From NCBI GenBank assembly GCA_017695055.1, contig JADILY010000124.1, forward strand, positions 1-5,890: DNA of 5,890 nucleotides, written 5' to 3'. The stretch is from Merdivivens faecigallinarum (GTDB lineage: Bacteria > Bacteroidota > Bacteroidia > Bacteroidales > UBA932). Under the pieces are notes generated by a model that made no database searches, was not told where the DNA came from, and was given only the letters and a program-made list of their open reading frames with translations. Below, one piece after another: positions 1 through 5,345 of the stretch (positions within the stretch are counted from its first letter, which is position 1; each line of letters starts with the position of its first letter). The translations under genes were made by a program, and so were the position numbers.

Positions 1-1098
1 GGAGGGGCCCTGATCATCATGTCCCACCTCGGGAGGCCGAAAGGCGTTTCTGAAAAATACTCGCTCAGGCATCTCATCCCTTGCATAGAAAAATATCTCG
101 GCGTTCCGGTACTGTTCGCCGATGACTGCCAGAAAGCGGACAGCGAAGCCTCCGGGCTCAAGCCGGGACAGGTGCTTCTGTTGGAAAACCTCCGCTTCTA
201 TGCCGAAGAAGAAGGCAAGCCGAGAGGAGAATTCGCCAACGATGAAGAGAAGAACGCAGCCAAGGCAGCGCTCAAGGAAAGCCAGAAAAAATTCACGGCA
301 AAACTCGCTTCATACGCAGACTGTTACATCAACGACGCTTTCGGCACGGCGCACAGGGCACATGCATCGACGGCCCTGATTGCTTCATATTTTCCTCACG
401 ACAAAATGTTCGGATACCTCATGGAAGGGGAAATCAAAGCCCTCAACAGGGTACTCGGCTCTCCTGAAAGGCCTCTCACGGTGATTCTCGGAGGCTCGAA
501 GGTTTCCAGCAAAATCGGCATACTCGAACATCTCGTGGACATAGCCGACAATATGATTATCGGAGGAGCGATGACCTTCACTTTCCAGAAAGCCATAGGA
601 GGACGTATCGGGACTTCACTTTACGAAGAGGATTTTGTGGATACGGCAAAACGCATCCTCGACAAGGCCAAGGCGAAAGGCTCCAAAATATACCTCACTA
701 CCGATGTAGTGGCCACCCAGAAATTCGACAACGACGCCCCGGCACGCATCTTCCCTGCCGGAGAGATAGAAGACGGATGGGCTGGAATGGATGTAGCCCC
801 TGCCTGCATTGAAAAATGGAGGGAAGTCATCCTTTCTTCGAAAACATTGCTCTGGAACGGCCCTATGGGAGTATTCGAATTCCCTAATTTCGCCAAAGGA
901 ACGGAGGCCATAGCCGGAATCGTGGCCGAAGCCACCGGGAAAGGCGCCTACAGCCTTGTAGGAGGCGGGGATTCAGTAGCGGCCATCAACAAGCTCGGTT
1001 TTGCCGACAAGGTAAGCTACGTATCGACCGGAGGCGGAGCGATGCTCGAATATCTCGAAGGCATAGAGCTTCCGGGAATCAAGGCAATCAGGGACTGA
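1..1098 (+). CDS. pgk: Phosphoglycerate kinase, 5' end missing
   Basis: Cytosolic glycolytic enzyme that transfers phosphate between 1,3-bisphosphoglycerate and ADP to make 3-phosphoglycerate and ATP. The frame is open from base 1, so 365 residues are visible. About 50 N-terminal residues of a usual 415-420 lie upstream, and the Met at base 19 is internal. Visible family motifs are SHLGRPKG (substrate-binding arginine loop), LLLENLRFYAEEEGKPRG, NDAFGTAHRAHAS, GGSKVSSKIGILEHL (nucleotide-side lysine), NGPMGVFEF, GGGDSVAA and STGGGAMLEYLEG at the C-terminus. The charged stretch after LRFYAEEEGK, running to about KKFTAKLASYAD, is the insertion I know from Bacteroidetes PGKs. It ends in TGA 19 nt before the next gene on the same strand, so co-transcription is likely. 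No defect is visible and identification is secure. Confidence 0.98.
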   Translation, partial: GGALIIMSHLGRPKGVSEKYSLRHLIPCIEKYLGVPVLFADDCQKADSEASGLKPGQVLLLENLRFYAEEEGKPRGEFANDEEKNAAKAALKESQKKFTAKLASYADCYINDAFGTAHRAHASTALIASYFPHDKMFGYLMEGEIKALNRVLGSPERPLTVILGGSKVSSKIGILEHLVDIADNMIIGGAMTFTFQKAIGGRIGTSLYEEDFVDTAKRILDKAKAKGSKIYLTTDVVATQKFDNDAPARIFPAGEIEDGWAGMDVAPACIEKWREVILSSKTLLWNGPMGVFEFPNFAKGTEAIAGIVAEATGKGAYSLVGGGDSVAAINKLGFADKVSYVSTGGGAMLEYLEGIELPGIKAIRD

Positions 1099-1100
1099 CA

Positions 1101-1109
1101 GGAGCGGAG
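1101..1109 (+). promoter_or_regulatory. Ribosome binding site of the M64 peptidase gene
   Basis: The gap after the pgk stop contains GGAGCGGAG, two GGAG-type Shine-Dalgarno cores, the second ending 8 nt before the ATG at 1118. This supports that start, because no other ATG, GTG or TTG lies in frame between the pgk stop and 1118. It is one of the better ribosome binding sites in a window where most genes lack one. Confidence 0.6.
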
Positions 1110-1117
1110 ACCTGCCG

Positions 1118-1951
1118 ATGTTCCTGCTCGCCTTCCTCTGCTTCGCGCTGGACTTTACGGCCGTGGCCTCCACCGACAGCGCCGGACTATCGCCGGAATG
1201 CCGGATAGACACGTTGCTGTACAACGGAGAGCATGCAATCAACATGGTATTCGCAGCCGAAGGATACCGCAGCGGAGAACTGGAAGGATTCAGAAAACTG
1301 GGGCGCGGGCTCGCGGAATATTTTCTGTCGGCCCCGCCCTTTTCGGATTATACGGAGAACTTCAATATTTTTCTGGCCAATACCGTCTCCGACGAATCCG
1401 GAATTTCCTCGCCGGAAGAGGAACGGAATACTTTCTTCAAGGTCAGGGCCGGGAACCATGGTATCGGACGGCTCCTCGTTCCCGAAGACATAGGAAAATG
1501 TGAAAAGGCATTAGACGGCTTACTGCCCGGCTGGGATTTCATTTGCATCTGCGTGAATTCCAAAGAGTACGGCGGAGGCGGAGGAGACCTTACAGTCGTT
1601 ACGGGACACGCATTGGCCGGAGAAGTCCTGTTGCACGAATTGGGTCATTCGATAGGAGGGCTTGCCGACGAATATTGGTCTGCTGAAGAATTTATAGGGG
1701 AGTTTCCGAACATGACACTCAGCCCGGATAATGCTCCGTGGTCCGGCATTCCGGGAACCGGCACATATCCTCTGCTGCGACCGGACGGAAGCACGGCAGC
1801 CTACATTCCTTGCAGAACAACGGAAAATTCAGCATACTGTAAAATGGGGATGCTCGGCAAGGATTTCTGCCCGGCATGTTCCAAGGCCATTTCCGCGGCC
1901 ATCGAGGAAATCCTCGTCAATCGTCGCCGCAATGTTCCTGACGTTCTATAG
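1118..1951 (+). CDS. Compact M64 (IgA-peptidase-like) zinc metallopeptidase, probably exported
   Basis: Putative zinc endopeptidase of family M64, whose founder is a clostridial IgA protease; the substrate here is unknown. The 277-residue product has HELGHSIGGLADEYW at 173-187. This is the zincin HExxH (H173, H177 as ligands, E174 as catalytic base) followed by the M64-typical GGLADEY. Upstream, NMVFAAEGYRSGE and FNIFLANTVSDESG match the M64 core. C232, C241 and FCPAC (C251/C254) near the end match the family's C-terminal cysteine motifs. Residues 1-17 form a hydrophobic export signal, with possible cleavage after AVAS near residue 18. It lacks basic residues, and Cys8 is not in a good lipobox. 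Bacteroidetes homologues, as I recall, are about 420 aa with an extra N-terminal beta domain; here only about 12 residues separate the signal from the catalytic core. It probably shares a transcript with pgk. Its last 35 bp overlap the opposing aro gene. The family is well supported, the target is not. Confidence 0.88.
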   Translation: MFLLAFLCFALDFTAVASTDSAGLSPECRIDTLLYNGEHAINMVFAAEGYRSGELEGFRKLGRGLAEYFLSAPPFSDYTENFNIFLANTVSDESGISSPEEERNTFFKVRAGNHGIGRLLVPEDIGKCEKALDGLLPGWDFICICVNSKEYGGGGGDLTVVTGHALAGEVLLHELGHSIGGLADEYWSAEEFIGEFPNMTLSPDNAPWSGIPGTGTYPLLRPDGSTAAYIPCRTTENSAYCKMGMLGKDFCPACSKAISAAIEEILVNRRRNVPDVL

Positions 1952-2996
1952 AGGCCCTGTGTATCCTGTTGAACACATCAGTAACAAAACCCGTGTCGAG
2001 ACCGTACGCTTCAGCCTGTTTCACGACCCTTTCAAGAACGGCATCCCACCTGCTTCCCTGCAATATCGGAATAGAACCGCGTCTCTTGTAACTGCCTATT
2101 TTCCCGCTTGTTTCCATCCTTTCGGCGAGCAGGGAAACCAGGCTGTCGTCTATCTCGTCGATTTTCGCCCTCAACTGGTCTATGCTCTCCCTGTAAGGGG
2201 AACCTGCACATCTGTTTTCCTTGGGCCTTATGGACAAAAGCAATGAGGACAAATCATCCGGGGTAAGCTGCTGGGCGGCATCGCTCAACGCTTCCCTGGG
2301 CTCTATGTGGGACTCTATGAAAAGACCGTCGAAATCCAAATCCATGGCCTTTGCCGCTATCTCACCCACATATTTCCTATCGCCGGCGATATGGCTCGGG
2401 TCACAGAACATGGGCAGTGCCGGGAACCGCAGCCTCAGCGCAATCGCCATCTGCCAGTGAGGGTCGTTACGATAAATTATGCGCGAATAGGATGTAACTC
2501 CGCGATGTACGGCCGCAATCCTCCCGATACCGGAATGCCGGATACGTTCAATGGCCCCCGCCCACAATTCCAGATCTGGATTTACGGGATTTTTTATAAA
2601 AACGGGAATATCCGCACCTTTCAGGGAATCAGCTATTTCCTGGACCAAAAACGGGTTCGTGACCGTGCGCGCCCCTATCCAAACGAAATCAAGTCCGGCC
2701 CCGAGTACGGCCTCCACATGTTTTCCGGAAGCCACCTCGGTTCCCACCTTCATCCCGGTAACGGCCCGGGCCTCGGCAAGCCACGGAAGGGCAGAGTCCC
2801 CCGCCCCTTCAAAATTGCCGGGACGGGTACGCGGTTTCCATACCCCGGCGCGGAAAAGGGATATGCCTGCCTTGCCTAAGGCCTCCGCCGTGCGCAAGAC
2901 CTGCTCTCTGCTTTCTGCACTGCAAGGGCCGGCCACAACGGCCAGCCCCGAACAGTCCATGAAGGACTCCCATCCGTCAAACCTGCTTCTGTCCAT
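1917..2996 (-). CDS. Bifunctional DAHP synthase / chorismate mutase (type I-beta synthase fused to AroQ)
   Basis: Joins the first step of the shikimate pathway (phosphoenolpyruvate + erythrose 4-phosphate to DAHP) to chorismate-to-prephenate conversion, in the cytosol. Residues about 15-258 are the TIM-barrel synthase: AGPCSAES (22-29), FRAGVWKPRTRPG (48-60), IGARTVTNPF (107-116), KNPVNPDLE (135-143), HRGVTSY (164-170) and CDPSHIAGDR (198-207). Metal ligands expected for type I-beta are present: C25, H202, E228, D239. After a linker, residues about 270-354 are a helical AroQ mutase with R276, R293, K304, R316, S349 and Q353 where E. coli has R11, R28, K39, R51, S84 and Q88. In a Prevotella homologue the mutase domain also gives prephenate feedback control, so the same is likely here. 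The start lies 3 nt after the frr stop. An in-frame ATG at 2960 (M13), preceded by GGGAG with 6-nt spacing, is an alternative. I prefer the longer form because homologues carry a similar short tryptophan-containing lead. Confidence 0.95.
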   Translation of the reverse strand: MDRSRFDGWESFMDCSGLAVVAGPCSAESREQVLRTAEALGKAGISLFRAGVWKPRTRPGNFEGAGDSALPWLAEARAVTGMKVGTEVASGKHVEAVLGAGLDFVWIGARTVTNPFLVQEIADSLKGADIPVFIKNPVNPDLELWAGAIERIRHSGIGRIAAVHRGVTSYSRIIYRNDPHWQMAIALRLRFPALPMFCDPSHIAGDRKYVGEIAAKAMDLDFDGLFIESHIEPREALSDAAQQLTPDDLSSLLLSIRPKENRCAGSPYRESIDQLRAKIDEIDDSLVSLLAERMETSGKIGSYKRRGSIPILQGSRWDAVLERVVKQAEAYGLDTGFVTDVFNRIHRASIERQEHCGDD

Positions 2997-2999
2997 GAT

Positions 3000-3563
3000 T
3001 CAGACAGTCATGATATCCTTTTCTTTCGCTGCAAGTATCTCATCTATTTTCTTTACAAACGCATCGGTCTCTTTCTGGATATTCTGCTCATAATCCTTCA
3101 CAAGATCCTCAGGCATCCCTTCTTTCTGGGCTTTCTTCAGTTGGTCTATGCCGTTCTTGCGCGCATTGCGCACACTGACTTTCGCCTCTTCGCCCGCACT
3201 TTTGGCCTTTTTGATGAGTTCCTTGCGCCTTTCTTCTGTCAAAGGGGGAACATTGCAGCGTATCTGCTCCCCGTTGTTCTGAGGGGTGAAACCTATGTTG
3301 GCATCGAAAATCGCTTTCTCTATCGCCTGGATCATCTTTTTCTCCCAAGGCTGTATGAGGATTGTCTTTGCATCGGGAACCGTAATCGAAGCCACCTGAG
3401 GCAGCGGCGTAGCCGAGCCGTAGTAGTCTATCATTACATTATTGAATATGGCTGGATTGGCCTTGCCTACCCGGTAGGTCTTCAAATCTTCCTCAAGATG
3501 TACTGCGGCATCGGACATTTTCGCCTTTACGCCCGCAAGGATTTCTTTGGCTTTATCTATCAT
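3000..3563 (-). CDS. frr: Ribosome recycling factor
   Basis: Works with EF-G to split post-termination ribosomes and release mRNA and tRNA in the cytosol. The 187-residue length is normal (185-187). Domain I is the three-helix bundle: the N-terminal helix with YRVGKANP (30-37, equivalent to KIRTGRASP of E. coli), then PPLTEERRKELIKKAK (106-121) and VRNARKNGID (131-140). R135 sits where E. coli has the essential R132. Domain II is the beta region around 38-105, containing DYYGSATPLPQVASITV and NGEQIRCNVPP. It is the middle gene of the minus-strand run. A 76-nt gap without a clear terminator separates it from upstream pyrH, the usual bacterial neighbour, and 3 nt separate it from the downstream aro gene, so the latter is probably translationally coupled. 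Identification is secure. Confidence 0.98.
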   Translation of the reverse strand: MIDKAKEILAGVKAKMSDAAVHLEEDLKTYRVGKANPAIFNNVMIDYYGSATPLPQVASITVPDAKTILIQPWEKKMIQAIEKAIFDANIGFTPQNNGEQIRCNVPPLTEERRKELIKKAKSAGEEAKVSVRNARKNGIDQLKKAQKEGMPEDLVKDYEQNIQKETDAFVKKIDEILAAKEKDIMTV

Positions 3564-3565
3564 AT

Positions 3566-3570
3566 CTCCT
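3566..3570 (-). promoter_or_regulatory. Shine-Dalgarno-like AGGAG very close to the frr start
   Basis: On the minus strand AGGAG is followed by only AT before the frr ATG, a 2-nt spacer where 5-9 is usual. No better start codon lies 3-6 nt further on; the next codon is ATA. It may be fortuitous, since Bacteroidetes rely little on this pairing, and the A/T-rich stretch just upstream fits their usual initiation context. Confidence 0.35.
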
Positions 3571-3639
3571 AAAATTTAAATTATTTTCAAATCACACTTT
3601 TCATTATTGTCAAAACCGTCGTCTCGCACAGGCAGGCGC

Positions 3640-4347
3640 CTACGGGAGCACCAGAGTTCCGACCTTCTCCCCGCGCACTACGGCCGGAAGGTTGCCTTTT
3701 TTATTCATGTCGAAAACGATTACCGGCATCTTCCCTTCCTTGCAAAGGGCGAAAGCCGTAAGATCCATGACCTTGAGCCCCTTGTCCATCGCTTCCGCAA
3801 AAGAAAGCCTGTCGTATTTTACCGCCGAAGGGTCTTTTTCGGGATCGGCCGTATACACGCCGTCCACCCGGGTCCCTTTCAGAAGCACGTCGGCCCGTAT
3901 CTCCAGGGCACGCAGCGCAGCTCCGGAATCAGTCGTGAAAAAAGGATTGCCCGTACCGCCCGCGATAATCGCCACTCCCCCGCTTTCCATAAATGAAACG
4001 GCTTCGTCCCTGTTGTAGTACCTCGCTATGGGCTCCATCGGGGTTGCCGTGAAAACCTTTGCGGACAGGCCTTCGGAACGCAGGGCCATGGCAAGGGCAA
4101 GGCTGTTGATTACTGTGGCAAGCATGCCCATCTTGTCTCCGTCCACACGGTCGAAACCTTTCCCGGTCCCCTGTATGCCTCTGAAAATATTTCCCCCTCC
4201 TATCACTATGGAGACCTGTTTTCCTTCCGATACTATCGCCGCGATTTCCGCCGCATAGTCTGCAAGACGCTGTTCATCAATACCTACGCCATCGTTTCCC
4301 CCGAGACTCTCACCGCTCAGTTTCAATAAAACCCTTTTATAATCCAT
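3640..4347 (-). CDS. pyrH: UMP kinase (uridylate kinase)
   Basis: Phosphorylates UMP to UDP with ATP in pyrimidine nucleotide synthesis; a cytosolic hexamer of the amino-acid-kinase fold, usually activated by GTP and inhibited by UTP. The 235-residue length is typical. Visible motifs are KLSGESL (9-15, phosphate loop), IGGGNIFRG (49-57), DKMGMLATVINSLAL (71-85, UMP site), GGTGNPFFTTDS (130-141, the signature separating bacterial UMP kinase from related kinases) and KGTRVDGVYTADP (nucleotide binding). It is first in the minus-strand run and has its own Bacteroidetes promoter upstream. Many bacteria place rpsB-tsf before it; here the upstream neighbour is the divergent sdhC. The ATG at 4347 gives the conserved N-terminus directly before the first beta strand, and no clear Shine-Dalgarno is seen. 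Confidence 0.98.
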   Translation of the reverse strand: MDYKRVLLKLSGESLGGNDGVGIDEQRLADYAAEIAAIVSEGKQVSIVIGGGNIFRGIQGTGKGFDRVDGDKMGMLATVINSLALAMALRSEGLSAKVFTATPMEPIARYYNRDEAVSFMESGGVAIIAGGTGNPFFTTDSGAALRALEIRADVLLKGTRVDGVYTADPEKDPSAVKYDRLSFAEAMDKGLKVMDLTAFALCKEGKMPVIVFDMNKKGNLPAVVRGEKVGTLVLP

Positions 4348-4372
4348 ATCGTTTACGACTCAAAATGCCAAA

Positions 4373-4404
4373 CAAAGTTATTTCTATATTATGAAATTTC
4401 CAAA
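4373..4404 (-). promoter_or_regulatory. Bacteroidetes-type promoter of the pyrH-frr-aro operon
   Basis: Read on the minus strand: TTTG (4404-4401), a 20-nt spacer, then TAACTTTG (4380-4373). This is an exact match to the -33 TTTG / -7 TAnnTTTG consensus used by the primary sigma factor of Bacteroidetes. Transcription would begin a few bases after 4373, leaving a leader of about 20 nt before the pyrH ATG at 4347. Confidence 0.72.
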
Positions 4405-4420
4405 TTAGACTTTATCTTTG
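4390..4420 (+). promoter_or_regulatory. Bacteroidetes-type promoter of sdhC
   Basis: The -7 box TATCTTTG at 4413-4420 matches TAnnTTTG exactly. The -33 element is weaker: TATG at 4390-4393, one mismatch from TTTG, with a 19-nt spacer. The start site would fall around 4424-4427, inside or beside one arm of the inverted repeat, giving a leader of about 30-35 nt. Confidence 0.65.
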
Positions 4421-4458
4421 CAGGTCGTAAACAAGATAAATAATAAAATATTTAAAAT

Positions 4459-5121
4459 ATGGCTACCATTTTCAAATCATCGATCGGCAAGAAGCTCATA
4501 ATGAGCATAAGCGGATTATTCTTAATCTTGTTCCTGTTAATCCATGTAACCATCAATGCTCTGTCGTTGATAAGTCCGGAAGCGTTCCAGGCAGGTTGCG
4601 ACTTCATGGCATTACCTATTATTACAGTAATAGTGCCGATACTCGCCCTCGGATTCATAATCCACATCGTATACGCGAGCATACTTACCCTCGGGAACCT
4701 CAAGGCACGCGGAAACACCCGCTATGCAGTTTCCCACAAGGGCGCATCCGACTCTTTCGCTGCAAAGAACATGTTCGTTCTCGGCATCATCGTATTGGGA
4801 GTGCTTGTATTCCACCTTACACACTTCTGGGCCGACATGCAGTTGCAGGAATGGATGGGCAACGAGTCCGAAAATCCAAACATGCTTCTTGAGCAGACCT
4901 TCGGTTCGCCGGTGATAACCGTGATTTACATCATCTGGTTCGCCGCACTCTGGTTCCACCTGACCCACGGTTTCTGGAGCGCGTTCCAGACCATCGGCTT
5001 CAACAACATGATTTGGATCAAGAGGCTCAAAGTATTGGCTTACATATTCGCCACAATCATCTTCCTCGGCTTCACCGCTACTGCTTTGGCAGCATGCCTG
5101 AGGGCCAACGGCATCATGTAA
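4459..5121 (+). CDS. sdhC: Succinate dehydrogenase / fumarate reductase cytochrome b subunit (b558 family)
   Basis: Inner-membrane haem-b anchor of respiratory complex II. It passes electrons between the soluble flavoprotein/iron-sulfur subunits and the quinone pool, working as succinate dehydrogenase or, in anaerobic Bacteroidetes, fumarate reductase. The 220 residues start MATIFKSSIGKKLIMSISG, the typical opening of this family. They form five hydrophobic segments at about 13-37, 54-78, 105-124, 151-171 and 190-212. Histidines placed like the haem ligands of the dihaem family are H29 (helix I), H69 (II), H119 or H122 (III) and H167 or H170 (IV, in WFHLTHGFWSAFQTIG). The helix V region ends in a short polar tail. 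It has its own promoter, divergent from pyrH. Normally sdhA and sdhB follow directly; here a strong terminator comes 29 nt after the stop, followed by an unrelated gene. Confidence 0.95.
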   Translation: MATIFKSSIGKKLIMSISGLFLILFLLIHVTINALSLISPEAFQAGCDFMALPIITVIVPILALGFIIHIVYASILTLGNLKARGNTRYAVSHKGASDSFAAKNMFVLGIIVLGVLVFHLTHFWADMQLQEWMGNESENPNMLLEQTFGSPVITVIYIIWFAALWFHLTHGFWSAFQTIGFNNMIWIKRLKVLAYIFATIIFLGFTATALAACLRANGIM

Positions 5122-5150
5122 AGAGGACTATTTTTTCATATAAGTATATG

Positions 5151-5185
5151 GACGGTCAGGACATCTGGCCGTCTTTTTTTATTTT
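5151..5185 (+). terminator. Intrinsic terminator after sdhC
   Basis: A 9-bp stem, GACGGTCAG (5151-5159) with CTGGCCGTC (5165-5173), has one G-T wobble, a 5-nt loop (GACAT) and then seven T, an A and four T. This is a textbook rho-independent terminator. It begins 29 nt after the sdhC stop and should close the sdhC transcript. Confidence 0.9.
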
Positions 5186-5208
5186 CAGTAAAATTATTTT
5201 CAGTAAAA
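5179..5208. repeat. Perfect 15-bp tandem duplication
   Basis: TTATTTTCAGTAAAA occurs twice with no gap (5179-5193 and 5194-5208). The first copy begins in the T-tract of the sdhC terminator. It looks like a recent slippage or duplication event in noncoding DNA; the number of copies may vary between strains. Confidence 0.85.
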
Positions 5209-5258
5209 CCGTCACAATCCTCCGTGAAATAGTTACGTCTTTTTGCATCATATACCGC

Positions 5259-5266
5259 TATTTTTG
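5259..5266 (+). promoter_or_regulatory. Probable -7 box for the acetyltransferase gene
   Basis: TATTTTTG matches the Bacteroidetes -7 consensus TAnnTTTG. A TTTG lies at 5242-5245, but only 13 nt upstream instead of 19-21, so the -33 element is poor. It lies inside a short repeated TTTTTGCA (5240-5247 and 5261-5268). The start site would fall near 5270-5275, giving a leader of about 70 nt that contains the small ORF at 5289. The terminator upstream makes a separate promoter here necessary. Confidence 0.5.
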
Positions 5267-5288
5267 CACCAAAACAACAAATACCGAT

Positions 5289-5345
5289 ATGAGGGTGAGC
5301 CTCAAGCGGAAAGGCAATTTTAAAACAATTGGTAAAACAGCATGA
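5289..5345 (+). CDS. Possible 18-residue basic leader ORF coupled to the acetyltransferase
   Basis: An ATG at 5289 opens MRVSLKRKGNFKTIGKTA and ends in TGA at 5343-5345, overlapping the acetyltransferase ATG at 5342-5344 as ATGA. It lies just downstream of the putative promoter. Six of 18 residues are Lys or Arg. The ATGA overlap is a classic arrangement for translational coupling, and the downstream gene has no Shine-Dalgarno of its own. The reading frame stays open upstream from about 5013, so the short ORF may be accidental. No known leader peptide is recognised. Confidence 0.3.
   Translation: MRVSLKRKGNFKTIGKTA

Larger units (their letters stand above)
4351..4432. repeat. 9-bp inverted repeat framing the two divergent promoters
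   Basis: GTTTACGAC at 4351-4359 is the exact reverse complement of GTCGTAAAC at 4424-4432. Each arm lies just downstream of one promoter's -7 box, so both transcripts would start with or near the same GTCGTAAAC sequence. Arm centres are 73 bp apart. It could be a two-site operator or a shared leader element, or chance; only two copies are visible. Confidence 0.45.
4348..4458. promoter_or_regulatory. Divergent pyrH / sdhC intergenic control region
   Basis: This 111-bp AT-rich region separates two divergent starts. It holds a minus-strand promoter for pyrH and a plus-strand promoter for sdhC, positioned so that each -33 region lies in the spacer of the other. RNA polymerase could therefore hardly occupy both at once, so some mutual exclusion is likely (inference). 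A 9-bp inverted repeat frames the pair. The sdhC leader downstream is almost pure A/T with no Shine-Dalgarno. Confidence 0.75.

Noticed and set aside
1118..1171. Lipoprotein signal in the M64 peptidase (Cys8)
   Set aside because: The residues before Cys8 are AFL, with Leu at -1 where a lipobox needs Gly, Ala or Ser, and the Cys is too near the N-terminus.
1731..2246. Open frame on the plus strand running through the end of the M64 gene and into the aro gene
   Set aside because: It lies out of frame with the M64 gene and antisense to the DAHP synthase/chorismate mutase, both firmly identified; composition is arginine/proline-rich with no family motif.
2307..3093. Two long plus-strand open frames opposite the aro gene
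   Set aside because: They are antisense shadows of a well-conserved enzyme, without recognisable motifs.
3564..3639. Separate promoter or terminator between pyrH and frr on the minus strand
   Set aside because: TTGACA (3613-3608) has no matching -10 box, the best TTTG candidate has two mismatches to TAnnTTTG, and no stem with a T-run is present; the genes are better treated as one operon.
3141..3996. Plus-strand open frames opposite frr and pyrH
   Set aside because: Both lie antisense to essential, fully conserved genes and show no domain signature.
5137..5150. Near-palindrome CATATA-AG-TATATG directly before the terminator stem
   Set aside because: Short, pure A/T except at its ends, and expected in such AT-rich DNA; no second copy seen in the window.
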